From assembly GCA_963833605.1 (NCBI GenBank), contig CAWHYZ010000027.1:1-64000 (forward strand): DNA of 64,000 nt, in the 5' to 3' direction. Numbering within the stretch: position 1 is the first letter of the stretch; each line of letters opens with the position of its first letter. The position numbers and the translations under genes were made by a program. This document shows positions 17,008 through 26,263 of the stretch, piece by piece. Under the pieces are notes generated by a model. It was not told where the DNA came from. It worked only from the letters and a program-made list of their open reading frames with translations, and did no database searches. The stretch comes from JAFAXD01 sp963833605. GTDB taxonomy: Bacteria; Pseudomonadota; Alphaproteobacteria; Rhizobiales; Xanthobacteraceae.

Positions 17008-17181
17008 CAGCAGCGCCTCTCTATTATGTCCGACCAACGTTTGCCCACGCGCGGCGCTACGGAACGGCGCAAACGCCTTCTATATAGACGGTCGGACTGG
17101 CGCGGCGGACGTCCCCTGGCGGGATCGTGCTATGCGCTCGGCGTTGACAGCGCGCAACCGGCAGGGTTTCTACGCGCTCGC

Positions 17182-20031
17182 ATGATCGAAAAGACCTACC
17201 AGCCCGCCGAGATCGAGGGCCGCATCTACGCGAGGTGGGAGCGCGCAGGCGCGTTTCGCGCCGGCCGCCCCGAGCGCCGGACGGCTAAGCCGTTCGCGAT
17301 TGTCATCCCGCCGCCAAACGTGACCGGCTCGCTGCATATAGGCCATGCGCTCAACAACACCCTGCAGGATGTCCTGTGCCGGTTCGAGCGCATGCGCGGG
17401 CGCGACGTGCTGTGGCAGCCGGGCACCGATCACGCCGGCATTGCGACCCAGATGGTGGTCGAGCGCCAGCTCATGGAGCGCCAGCAGCCGCCGCGGCGCG
17501 AGCTGGGGCGCGAAAAATTTCTGGAGCGTGTGTGGGCCTGGAAGGCCGAGTTGGGTGGCACCATCATCAATCAGCTCAAGCGGCTGGGCGCCTCGTGTGA
17601 CTGGTCGCGCGAGCGCTTCACCATGGACGAGGGCCTCTCGCGCGCCGTCATCAAGGTGTTCGTCGAGCTTTATCGCGCCGGACTGATCTACAAGGACAAG
17701 CGGCTGGTCAACTGGGATCCGGTGCTGCTCACGGCGATCTCGGACCTCGAGGTGCAGCAGGTCGAGGCGACCGGAACGTTCAAATGGTCACGCACGAGCG
17801 GCGAGCCACTCGACGCGGCCGCTCTCGCTAAAATTCTTGCCCGCAATCCCAACGGACATCTCTGCTACTTCGACTATCCGCTGGCCGACAGTCCGGGCCG
17901 GGCGATCACGGTTGCCACCACGCGGCCGGAGACGATGCTCGGCGACATCGCGGTTGCGGTCCATCCCGATGATGACCGCTATGCGGATCTTGTTGGGCAG
18001 GACGTGCTGCTTCCGTTGGTCGGGCGCCGGATTCCAATTCTGGCGGACACCTATTCGGATCCAGAAAAAGGCACCGGCGCAGTGAAAATCACGCCGGCCC
18101 ACGACTTCAACGACTTCGAAGTGGGGCGTCGTCACGATCGGCCGCTGATCAACATCTTCAACGTCGAGGCAAAGCTCAACCTCGCCGACAACGAGGCGTT
18201 CTTGGCCGACGTGCCGAGGTCCGCTGCGCTCGACGAGACCCTGGCCATGCACGGCCTCGATCGTTTCGTCGCGCGCGTCAAGGTAATAGAGCGCATGGCG
18301 GCCGCAGGGTTGATCGAGAAGATCGAGCCCACCACCCACATGGTGCCGCACGGCGACCGTTCTGGCGCGGTGATCGAGCCGTTCCTTACCGATCAATGGT
18401 ACGTGGACGCCAAGACCATGGCGCAGGGCGCGATCGGCGCGGTGCGCGACGGTCGCACCGTGTTCGTGCCCAAGACCTGGGAAAAAACCTACTTCGACTG
18501 GATGGAGAACATTCAGCCCTGGTGTGTGTCACGCCAGCTCTGGTGGGGCCACCAGATCCCGGCCTGGTATGGCCCCGACGGCAAGGTATTCGTTGCCGAG
18601 GCCGAGGATCAGGCGCTCGCCGATGCGCTCGCCTATTACACGGTCAACGGCACGATCACGGAGCAGGAGGGCGAGGCGGTCGCGCAAGATGCCCAGCGCC
18701 GCTCCGAATTTCTGACCCGCGACGAGGACGTGCTCGACACCTGGTTCTCCTCGGCACTGTGGCCGTTCTCGACCCTGGGATGGCCGGACGAAACGCCGGA
18801 ACTTGCGCGTTACTATCCGACCGACGTGCTGGTCACCAGCTTCGACATCATCTTCTTCTGGGTTGCCCGCATGATGATGATGGGCCTGCATTTCATGCCG
18901 GACGTCCCGTTCCGTACGGTCTACATCCACGCCCTGGTGCGCGACGAGAAGGGCGCCAAGATGTCGAAGTCGAAGGGCAACGTGGTCGACCCGTTGCACC
19001 TGATCGACGATTACGGCGCCGATGCGTTGCGCTTCACGCTCGCCGCCATGGCGGCGCAAGGGCGCGACATCAAGCTCTCCGACCAGCGGGTCGAAGGCTA
19101 TCGCAACTTCGCGACCAAGATCTGGAACGCCTGCCGTTTTGCCGAGGTCAACAACTGCACGACCGTGCCGGATTTCGATCCGGCGTCGGTAGGGGAAACC
19201 CTCAATCGCTGGATCGCCCATGAAACCTCGCGCGCCGTGCGCGACGTGTCGCAGGCGATTGAGACCTACAAGTTCAACGAGGCGGCGAGCGCGGCCTACC
19301 GCTTTGTCTGGAACGTCTACTGCGATTGGTATCTCGAGCTGGTAAAGCCGGTGCTGCTAGGGCCCGACGGCGTCGCCAAGACGGAAACCCGCGCCATGGT
19401 GGCTTGGGCACGCGACGAGATCCTGAAGTTGCTGCATCCGTTCATGCCCTTCATCACCGAGGAACTCTGGCAGGTGACGGCGCCGGACGGCAAGCGTAAC
19501 GATCTTTTGGCGCTCAGCGCATGGCCTTCGGGCGTTGGGCTCGAGGACGCGGCCGCGGAGACAGAAATCGGCTGGGTGGTCGATCTGATTACGTCGATCC
19601 GCTCGGTCCGGGCGGAAATGAACATTCCCCCGGCCACCCATCTGCCGCTCGTTGTAGCCGGTGCATCGGCCGAAACCCGCGCGCGCGCCGAACGATGGCA
19701 GGAGTTCATCCAGCGGCTGGCGCGGGTCGCCGGCATTTCGTTCACGCAGGCGCCGCCGGCCGGTTCCGTGCAGCTGTTGATTCGAGGCGAGGTGGCAGCA
19801 CTGCCGCTCAAGGATGTCATTGACCTGGCCGCTGAACGGGCGCGTCTCGAAAAGGAACTGCAAAAGGTTGAGGCCGACATCAAGCGCGTCGATGCCAAGC
19901 TCGCGAATGCCGACTTCCTCAAGCGCGCGCCCGAGGAGGTGGTCGACGCCGAGCGCGAGAAGCGTGAAGACGCGCAGGTACGCCACGCGAAGATCCTGGA
20001 AGCCCAGGAGCGGCTCAAGGCCGCGACTTGA
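17182..20031 (+). CDS. valS: Valine--tRNA ligase
   Basis: 949-aa class Ia aminoacyl-tRNA synthetase charging tRNA-Val. The HIGH motif reads LHIGHALNNT (about residue 50), the CP1 editing domain follows (TTRPETMLGD), and KMSKS is intact as AKMSKSKGNVVDP. The C-terminal coiled-coil arm (AERARLEKELQKVEADIKRV) that clamps the tRNA ends the protein. The ATG at 17182 gives the family's usual N-terminus (MIEKTYQPAEIEGRIYARWE). The frame is open further upstream, but that part is antisense to the MFS gene. Confidence 0.97.
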   Translation: MIEKTYQPAEIEGRIYARWERAGAFRAGRPERRTAKPFAIVIPPPNVTGSLHIGHALNNTLQDVLCRFERMRGRDVLWQPGTDHAGIATQMVVERQLMERQQPPRRELGREKFLERVWAWKAELGGTIINQLKRLGASCDWSRERFTMDEGLSRAVIKVFVELYRAGLIYKDKRLVNWDPVLLTAISDLEVQQVEATGTFKWSRTSGEPLDAAALAKILARNPNGHLCYFDYPLADSPGRAITVATTRPETMLGDIAVAVHPDDDRYADLVGQDVLLPLVGRRIPILADTYSDPEKGTGAVKITPAHDFNDFEVGRRHDRPLINIFNVEAKLNLADNEAFLADVPRSAALDETLAMHGLDRFVARVKVIERMAAAGLIEKIEPTTHMVPHGDRSGAVIEPFLTDQWYVDAKTMAQGAIGAVRDGRTVFVPKTWEKTYFDWMENIQPWCVSRQLWWGHQIPAWYGPDGKVFVAEAEDQALADALAYYTVNGTITEQEGEAVAQDAQRRSEFLTRDEDVLDTWFSSALWPFSTLGWPDETPELARYYPTDVLVTSFDIIFFWVARMMMMGLHFMPDVPFRTVYIHALVRDEKGAKMSKSKGNVVDPLHLIDDYGADALRFTLAAMAAQGRDIKLSDQRVEGYRNFATKIWNACRFAEVNNCTTVPDFDPASVGETLNRWIAHETSRAVRDVSQAIETYKFNEAASAAYRFVWNVYCDWYLELVKPVLLGPDGVAKTETRAMVAWARDEILKLLHPFMPFITEELWQVTAPDGKRNDLLALSAWPSGVGLEDAAAETEIGWVVDLITSIRSVRAEMNIPPATHLPLVVAGASAETRARAERWQEFIQRLARVAGISFTQAPPAGSVQLLIRGEVAALPLKDVIDLAAERARLEKELQKVEADIKRVDAKLANADFLKRAPEEVVDAEREKREDAQVRHAKILEAQERLKAAT

Positions 20032-20063
20032 CGTCGTCCCCGCGCGCTGCCACATCCCGCGCC

Positions 20064-21686
20064 ATGAACATGCCGATCCGTCCGCCGGCGGCGGAAGTCG
20101 CGCTTTCGCCGTTGGCGAGCGAGATCCTGCGCCGCCGCACCTTTGCCATCATTTCCCACCCGGACGCGGGCAAGACCACGCTGACCGAAAAGCTGTTGCT
20201 GTTCGGCGGCGCGATCCAGCTCGCCGGCCAGGTCCGAGCCAAGCGCGACCGCCGCAGCACCCGCTCCGACTGGATGTCGATCGAGCGCGAGCGCGGCATC
20301 TCGGTCGTCACCTCGGTGATGACCTTCGAATACGACGGGCGGGTGTTCAATCTGCTCGACACGCCCGGCCACGAGGACTTCTCCGAGGATACCTACCGCA
20401 CCCTGACGGCGGTCGATTCGGCCGTGATGGTGATCGACGCCGCCAAGGGCATCGAGGCACGGACCCGCAAGCTGTTCGAGGTTTGCCGCCTGCGTGACAT
20501 TCCGATCGTGACCTTCATCAACAAGCTCGACCGCGAAAGCCGTGATCCGTTCGAACTGCTCGACGAGATCGAGAAGACGCTGGCGCTCGACACAGCGCCG
20601 GTCACCTGGCCGATCGGCCGCGGCAAGGATTTTGTCGGCACCGTCGAGATCGGCTCCGGCCGGGTGCGGCTCCTGGACGGCGACGCCGGCAAGGCCGGCG
20701 GTGCGCGCACCATGGAGATTGCAGATGTAGCTGCGCTCAATCCCAATCTCGATGCCAGCGTCATTGCCGAAGAGCTCGCGCTGGTGCGCGAAGCCTGCAA
20801 GCCGTTCGATCTTGCGGCTTTTCGCGAAGGCCATTTGAGCCCGGTGTTTTTCGGAAGCGCACTCAAAAATTTCGGCGTCGGCGATCTGCTGGACGCGCTG
20901 GCGGCATTCGCTCCGCCGCCGCGGGCGCAGGCCGCCGACCGGCGCACCGTCGATGCGGCCGAAGATCAGATGACCGCGTTCGTGTTCAAGATCCAGGCGA
21001 ACATGGACCCCAATCACCGCGACCGCATCGCGTTCGCACGGCTGTGCTCAGGTCAGCTCACGCGCGGGATGAAGGTCCGCCAGGTGCGCACCGGCAAGAC
21101 CATCAGCCTGAACATGCCGCAATTCTTTTTTGCCCAGGAACGTGCGCTCGCCGAGCAGGCGTTCGCCGGCGATGTGTTCGGCATTCCCAATCACGGCACA
21201 CTGCGCATCGGCGATACGTTGACCGAGGGGGAAGCACTCAATTTTGTCGGCGTGCCGAGCTTTGCGCCGGAAATCCTGCGCCGGGTTCGCCTCGCCGATG
21301 CGATGAAAGCGAAGAAACTGCGCCAGGCGCTCCAGGAACTGGCGGAGGAAGGGGCCGTCCAGGTCTTTCGACCGCTCGATGGATCACCGGCGTTGGTCGG
21401 TGTGGTTGGCCAACTGCAGCTCGATGTGCTGGCGGATCGGCTCGCGCGCGAGTACGGGATCGAGATGGGGTTTGAGGTCAGCGAATTCGCGCTCGCCCGC
21501 TGGGTTTCGTGCTCGGACAAGACCAGGCTCGACCAATTCATCGCGGCGCAGCGCAGCGCGATTGCGGAGGACGTCGACGGCGATCCGATTTGTCTGTTTC
21601 GCTCGGCGTTCTACGTGGACTACACGCTGCAGCAGTGGCCCGGAATCACTTTTGCAGACGTGAAGGATCTGCACGCGAAGCAATAG
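20064..21686 (+). CDS. prfC: Peptide chain release factor 3
   Basis: 540-aa translational GTPase that recycles RF1/RF2 from the ribosome. G motifs are visible: SHPDAGKTTL (G1), DTPGHEDF (G3) and NKLDR (G4); RERGISVVTSVMTFEY is the typical switch I region, and the RF3-specific domains II-III follow. The start at ATG 20064 is preferred (another ATG is at 20070); a TTG at 20028 would overlap the valS stop. It lies 32 bases after valS and is probably co-transcribed. Confidence 0.95.
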   Translation: MNMPIRPPAAEVALSPLASEILRRRTFAIISHPDAGKTTLTEKLLLFGGAIQLAGQVRAKRDRRSTRSDWMSIERERGISVVTSVMTFEYDGRVFNLLDTPGHEDFSEDTYRTLTAVDSAVMVIDAAKGIEARTRKLFEVCRLRDIPIVTFINKLDRESRDPFELLDEIEKTLALDTAPVTWPIGRGKDFVGTVEIGSGRVRLLDGDAGKAGGARTMEIADVAALNPNLDASVIAEELALVREACKPFDLAAFREGHLSPVFFGSALKNFGVGDLLDALAAFAPPPRAQAADRRTVDAAEDQMTAFVFKIQANMDPNHRDRIAFARLCSGQLTRGMKVRQVRTGKTISLNMPQFFFAQERALAEQAFAGDVFGIPNHGTLRIGDTLTEGEALNFVGVPSFAPEILRRVRLADAMKAKKLRQALQELAEEGAVQVFRPLDGSPALVGVVGQLQLDVLADRLAREYGIEMGFEVSEFALARWVSCSDKTRLDQFIAAQRSAIAEDVDGDPICLFRSAFYVDYTLQQWPGITFADVKDLHAKQ

Positions 21687-21703
21687 TGCTGGGCTCATCG
21701 CCG

Positions 21704-22432
21704 ATGGGCCGATTTATCAAACGAGCCGGATGGTGCCTGGTTGTCCTCGCAGCCATGCTCAGCGTGGCGATGGCGTTGACCACGCGATCGGGTGACCCAA
21801 GCCGTTATCCGGTCGCGGCGGGGCAGCCAAATGTTGAGATTTTTGTCGTCAGTCATGGCTACCATTCCGGGATCGTCGTCCCGCGCGCCGCGCTGGCGAC
21901 CATGGCGATCGCGCGTAAGCGCGGCGCGCTCATCGGCATCGCGACGCGATTTTACGCCTATCCCTGGATCGAGTTCGGGTGGGGCGAGGAGGAGTTCTAT
22001 CGCAGCGTCCCGACTGCCTCTTCGCTGTCATTCGGCCTTGCGATGCGCGCACTGGTGCGGCCGGGCAATGCATCGGTGCTGCATGTGGTCGGCTTGCCGG
22101 CCCCGCCGATCGTGAGTTTTTCGCAGTCGGACATCGTGGCCGTGAAATTGAGCCAAGCTGGATTTGAGGGTTTGGTCGACAACGTCAATGCTACGTTTGC
22201 CACCCCGAATGCCGCTCCCGACGACCTCGGGCGCGGCCTGTATGGGCCGAGTCTGTTCTTTCGCGCAAACGGGTCCTTCAACATCTTCCATGTCTGCAAT
22301 CACTGGGTTGCGGATGTTCTCGACGCGGCTGGCGTACCCACGTCCCCGATGCTGGCGGTTCTTCCCGCCGGTCTGTTGCTCGATTTGCGCTGGCGCTCCG
22401 GTCTAGTCCCGCTGGCGCGATCGGTTGATTGA
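21704..22432 (+). CDS. DUF2459 / TIGR02117 family protein
   Basis: 242 aa. An N-terminal hydrophobic segment (about residues 9-27) acts as signal peptide or anchor. The body shows the family blocks HGYHSGIVVP, FYAYPWIEFGWGEEEFY and IFHVCNHWVADVL, whose His and Cys residues suggest a cysteine-hydrolase-like site. The function is not established. It starts 17 bases after prfC on the same strand. Confidence 0.82.
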   Translation: MGRFIKRAGWCLVVLAAMLSVAMALTTRSGDPSRYPVAAGQPNVEIFVVSHGYHSGIVVPRAALATMAIARKRGALIGIATRFYAYPWIEFGWGEEEFYRSVPTASSLSFGLAMRALVRPGNASVLHVVGLPAPPIVSFSQSDIVAVKLSQAGFEGLVDNVNATFATPNAAPDDLGRGLYGPSLFFRANGSFNIFHVCNHWVADVLDAAGVPTSPMLAVLPAGLLLDLRWRSGLVPLARSVD

Positions 22433-22502
22433 ATGGGCATCTGCCGTCCCGGCTGATTGCGCGCTATGCTATCCTGGCGCGTGCTTGCGTCAGGGGAGCG
22501 CC

Positions 22503-22922
22503 ATGAGCGAGGAACGTGCCAACGTCGATCTCTTGAAGGATGCTTATGCCCGCTGGAACAGCAGCAGGGGCGGCAGCGTCGATCACTGGTTCACCCTGGT
22601 GGACCCCGACATCCAATTCGGCTCACTGGCGCGCGGCGCGGCGCCCGTTGCCTTTTTGACGACGTACGATAATCGCGAGGCGTTGCGCGGCTACTTCAAC
22701 AGCCTTTTGGCGGATTGGACGATGATCCGCTACACCATCGATGAATACGTCGCGCAAGGCGATGCGGTGTTCGCGCGCGGATCGTGTGCCTGGACCAACA
22801 AGCGCACCGGCCGCAGCGTCGAGACGCCGAAAGTCGATTTCTGGCGTTTTCGCAACGGCAAGGCGATCGAGTTCTATGAATATTACGACACGGCGAGCGT
22901 GCTCGCGGCCGCCACGCCTTAG
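22503..22922 (+). CDS. SnoaL-like / NTF2-fold protein
   Basis: 139-aa single-domain protein with the alpha+beta cone fold: helical start (VDLLKDAYARWN), then strands ending in VDFWRFRNGKAIEFYEYYDT, typical of the ketosteroid-isomerase-like SnoaL group. Such proteins are small isomerases, hydrolases or accessory binding domains; the reaction here is unknown. The ATG at 22503 is preceded by AGGGGAGCGCC. Confidence 0.82.
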   Translation: MSEERANVDLLKDAYARWNSSRGGSVDHWFTLVDPDIQFGSLARGAAPVAFLTTYDNREALRGYFNSLLADWTMIRYTIDEYVAQGDAVFARGSCAWTNKRTGRSVETPKVDFWRFRNGKAIEFYEYYDTASVLAAATP

Positions 22923-22931
22923 CGTTTGTTT

Positions 22932-23004
22932 GAGCATGTCGTTTTCGCAATTCCGGTTCCGGCCCCGGATCAGGTCCGAGACGAGCTTTTGGCGGGACAT
23001 GCTC
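22932..23004. repeat. Inverted repeat with GAGCATGTC / GACATGCTC ends
   Basis: Nine-base perfect terminal inverted repeats (22932-22940 and 22996-23004) bracket 55 bases containing GTTTTCG and GGTTCCGG. The layout resembles the short palindromic intergenic elements common in Rhizobiales genomes. It ends two bases before the epimerase start, so it supplies that gene's leader. Confidence 0.5.
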
Positions 23005-23006
23005 TG

Positions 23007-23726
23007 ATGCGCATCTTTCTCGCCGGCGCCACGGGGGTCATCGGACGCCCACTGATGACCCTGCTGGTGCGCGCCGGCCATGAGATCACGGGCACGACCC
23101 GTTCGGCCGCCAAGGCGGGCGTGATCGCCGCGGCTGGCGCCAGCCCCGCTGTGGTCGATGTGTTCGACGCAGACGCCTTGCGTCGGGCCGCGGTTGCCGC
23201 GCATCCCGAGGTGGTGATCCATCAGCTCACCGATCTGCCGCAGGAGGCTGACCCCGCGAAAATCGCTGCGGCATTTGCCGCAAACGCGCGCATCCGCATC
23301 GAGGGCACCCGCAATCTGATCGCCGCCGCCAAAGCGGCGGGCGCGCGTCGTCTGATCGCCCAGAGTATCGCCTTCATGTATGCGCCCGGGCCGGAGCCTC
23401 ACGCGGAAACCGACGCCCTGATGTCCGGTGGGCCGGACGGGTCGGTTTCCGCGCGCGGAGTCCACGCGCTGGAGAGCGCCGTCATGGGGACCCCCGGGGT
23501 CGATGGGATCGTGCTGCGATACGGCCGGCTCTATGGACCCGGAACCTGGACGCCGGTCCCGAACGGATCGGCACCGCTCCATGTCGACGCCGCCGCTCAC
23601 GCGGCGCTGCTCGCGGTCACCCGCGGGGCGCCTGGCATCTACAACGTCGCCGAAGACGATGGGACCGTGCGGATTTCCAAGGCGCGCGAACAGCTCGGCT
23701 TCGATCCAGCATTCAGGGCGACTTGA
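23007..23726 (+). CDS. NAD-dependent epimerase/dehydratase family protein
   Basis: 239-aa extended short-chain dehydrogenase. The cofactor motif GATGVIG is at residues 7-13, and the mid-protein FMYAPGPEP block and RYGRLYGPG segment are typical of nucleoside-diphosphate-sugar epimerase relatives. The protein is shorter than the roughly 300 aa common in the family. The canonical YxxxK is not obvious, so catalysis may differ. It is convergent with mpg. Confidence 0.82.
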   Translation: MRIFLAGATGVIGRPLMTLLVRAGHEITGTTRSAAKAGVIAAAGASPAVVDVFDADALRRAAVAAHPEVVIHQLTDLPQEADPAKIAAAFAANARIRIEGTRNLIAAAKAAGARRLIAQSIAFMYAPGPEPHAETDALMSGGPDGSVSARGVHALESAVMGTPGVDGIVLRYGRLYGPGTWTPVPNGSAPLHVDAAAHAALLAVTRGAPGIYNVAEDDGTVRISKAREQLGFDPAFRAT

Positions 23727-23735
23727 TCAGCCGGC

Positions 23736-24311
23736 TCAGCTTTCCCGAAACGGCCTGCTGAGGAAGCGCGATCCTTTGAGCCCGTAACGCCATGGCAGGT
23801 CCACGGCCTTGGTCAGGCCGATGCGCCCGCCGGCCACGATCTCAACGGCCCTGTTGCGGGTGCGTAGGTCGAACGGGGACCGATCGAGGGCCAAACCGTT
23901 GTGTGCGGCCGTGATCGCGAGTGCCTGGCAGACACGACCTGGGCCCGAGCACAGGAGCCGCAGATCGCCGACGCCGCGCCGCCTGCGCATCAGCGGGAGG
24001 CCATCCGTCGGCTCGATCGCGCGTATCAGCACGGCACTGGCACTTGTTTCCCCCTCGCAAACGAAGTTGACGCACCAGTGGATGCCATAGGACCGATACA
24101 CGTAGGCATATCCCGGTGGGCCGAACATCACCGCGTTGCGTGCCGTTTGCCCGCGGAAACTATGGGCGGCCGGATCGGTGTGATGATAGGCCTCGACCTC
24201 GACGATGATCCCGCCGACGCCGTCGACGGTCAGGCGAGCCCCGATTAGATCGGGCGCGACCGCATGCACGCTGCGATCGAAGAAAGCTTTGCGGATCCGG
24301 TCTGAGGGCAT
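23736..24311 (-). CDS. mpg: 3-methyladenine DNA glycosylase (AAG/MPG family)
   Basis: 191-aa DNA glycosylase that excises alkylated purines in base-excision repair. Typical blocks are visible: IIVEVEAYHHTDPAAHSFRG with the catalytic Glu, FGPPGYAYVYRSYGIHWCVN, VLIRAIEP and SGPGRVCQAL. Length matches the bacterial family. It is convergent with the epimerase gene and divergent from ilvD. Confidence 0.94.
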   Translation of the reverse strand: MPSDRIRKAFFDRSVHAVAPDLIGARLTVDGVGGIIVEVEAYHHTDPAAHSFRGQTARNAVMFGPPGYAYVYRSYGIHWCVNFVCEGETSASAVLIRAIEPTDGLPLMRRRRGVGDLRLLCSGPGRVCQALAITAAHNGLALDRSPFDLRTRNRAVEIVAGGRIGLTKAVDLPWRYGLKGSRFLSRPFRES

Positions 24312-24538
24312 TGCGTCGGGCGGGGTGCTGGTCGCGCTCTACGTCTTTGGCCGGTGCACTGCAACCGCGATCTAGCCTGTGTCGCAGTGGCAACAACCCC
24401 ATAACATTTCCCGGATTCCCTTGGACGGACAGACCTGCGCCGCTATTCCGCCACAGCGCTCCCGGAAATCGTTGGTGAATTTGTTGAGGGCCGGGGGGCC
24501 CAAAATCATCAACCCGCCGGGGGGCGACAAGAGGTTTG

Positions 24539-26263
24539 ATGGACGCCAAGACGACCCTCAAGGGCAGTCTGCCGAGCCGGTACGTGACCGAGGGTCCGGA
24601 GCGGGCTCCGCACCGCTCATTTTACTACGCGATGGGGCTCACCACCGAGCAGATCCATCAGCCGTTTGTTGGCGTTGCGTCCTGCTGGAACGAAGCTGCC
24701 CCATGCAACATTGCGCTCATGCGCCAAGCCCAGGCGGCAAAGAAGGGGGTCGCGGCCGGCGGCGGCACACCGCGTGAATTCTGCACCATCACGGTGACCG
24801 ACGGCATTGCGATGGGTCACCAGGGCATGAAGGCCTCACTGCCGTCGCGCGAGGTCATAGCCGATTCCGTCGAGCTTACGGTGCGAGGCCATTGCTATGA
24901 CGCGCTGATAGGCATCGCCGGTTGCGACAAGTCGCTGCCGGGCATGATGATGGCAATGTGCCGGCTGAACATCCCCTCGATCTTCATTTACGGCGGTTCG
25001 ATCCTGCCCGGCACCTTCAAGGGGAAGCCGGTCACGATTCAAGATGTGTTCGAGGCGGTCGGCCGGCACTCGGTCGGCGACATGTCTGACGCTGATCTCG
25101 ACATTCTGGAGCAAAACGCGTGCCCGTCGGCCGGCGCCTGCGGAGCGCAGTTCACCGCCAACACCATGGCGACGGTCTCGGAGGCGATCGGCCTCGCGTT
25201 GCCCTATTCGGCAGGGGCCCCGGCCCCCTATGAGATCCGCGACAAGTTCTGCATGACCGCCGGCGAGCAGATCATGGACCTGATCAAGCTCCGGATTCGG
25301 CCGCGCGATATCGTCACGCGGGAGGCCTTGCAGAACGCCGCCGCGGTGGTTTCGGCTTCCGGCGGCTCGACCAATGCGGCCCTTCACCTGCCGGCGATCG
25401 CGAATGAATGCGGGATCAAATTCGACCTCTTCGATGTCGCCGAGGTCTTCAAAAGGACACCTTATATCGCGGATTTGAAACCGGGCGGCCGCTATGTCGC
25501 CAAAGACCTATTCGAAGCTGGTGGCGTTCCGTTGCTGATGAAAACGTTGCTCGACCACGGTTATCTGCACGGTGCGTGCATGACTGTGACCGGGCGCACT
25601 ATCGCTGAAAATCTCAAGAGCGTTAGGTGGAATGACGACCAGGACGTAGTGCGTCCAGCCGACAAGCCGCTGCTCGCGACCGGCGGGGTCGTCGGGCTTT
25701 CCGGCAACCTGGCTCCTGAGGGCGCGATTGTTAAGGTTGCAGGGATGTCGAGTTTGACGTTTTCCGGTCCGGCGCGGTGTTTCGACGGCGAAGAAGCCTG
25801 CTTCGAGGCCGTGAAGAACCGGGTCTATCGGGAAGGCGAGGTGCTCGTCATCCGTTACGAAGGCCCGCAGGGCGGCCCCGGTATGCGTGAGATGCTGGCA
25901 ACGACCGCCGCGCTTTACGGCCAGGGCATGGGCGGCAAGGTTGCGCTCATCACCGATGGGCGCTTCTCCGGCGCAACCCGTGGTTTCTGTGTCGGCCACG
26001 TGGGCCCCGAAGCGGCCGTGGGGGGACCGATCGCGCTCCTGCGGGACGGCGATATCATCCGCATCGACGCTGAGCGCGGCACCCTGGAGACCGAAGTGTC
26101 GCAGGATGAATTCGCCACGCGAAAGGCGGGCTGGAAGCCACCCGCATGCGAGTTCAACTCGGGCTACATCTGGAAATACGCCCAGCAGGTCGGGTCGGCG
26201 CGCCTTGGCGCGGTCACCCATCCCGGCGCAGCGGCCGAGACATCGTGCTATGCGGACCTTTGA
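24539..26263 (+). CDS. ilvD: Dihydroxy-acid dehydratase
   Basis: 574-aa iron-sulfur dehydratase of isoleucine/valine biosynthesis, converting 2,3-dihydroxy-3-methylbutanoate to 2-ketoisovalerate. Cluster-binding cysteines are seen in IAGCDKSLPGM and NACPSAGACGAQFTANTM; the ASGGSTNAALHLPAIA and DGRFSGATRG blocks are intact. The ATG at 24539 has AAGAGG just upstream, in preference to the TTG at 24536. The next gene starts inside its 3' end. Confidence 0.96.
   Translation: MDAKTTLKGSLPSRYVTEGPERAPHRSFYYAMGLTTEQIHQPFVGVASCWNEAAPCNIALMRQAQAAKKGVAAGGGTPREFCTITVTDGIAMGHQGMKASLPSREVIADSVELTVRGHCYDALIGIAGCDKSLPGMMMAMCRLNIPSIFIYGGSILPGTFKGKPVTIQDVFEAVGRHSVGDMSDADLDILEQNACPSAGACGAQFTANTMATVSEAIGLALPYSAGAPAPYEIRDKFCMTAGEQIMDLIKLRIRPRDIVTREALQNAAAVVSASGGSTNAALHLPAIANECGIKFDLFDVAEVFKRTPYIADLKPGGRYVAKDLFEAGGVPLLMKTLLDHGYLHGACMTVTGRTIAENLKSVRWNDDQDVVRPADKPLLATGGVVGLSGNLAPEGAIVKVAGMSSLTFSGPARCFDGEEACFEAVKNRVYREGEVLVIRYEGPQGGPGMREMLATTAALYGQGMGGKVALITDGRFSGATRGFCVGHVGPEAAVGGPIALLRDGDIIRIDAERGTLETEVSQDEFATRKAGWKPPACEFNSGYIWKYAQQVGSARLGAVTHPGAAAETSCYADL

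Noticed and set aside
16030..17181. Long N-terminal extension in frame with valS
   Set aside because: It is the antisense shadow of the MFS gene, lacks transmembrane or synthetase features, and ValS has its normal N-terminus at 17182.
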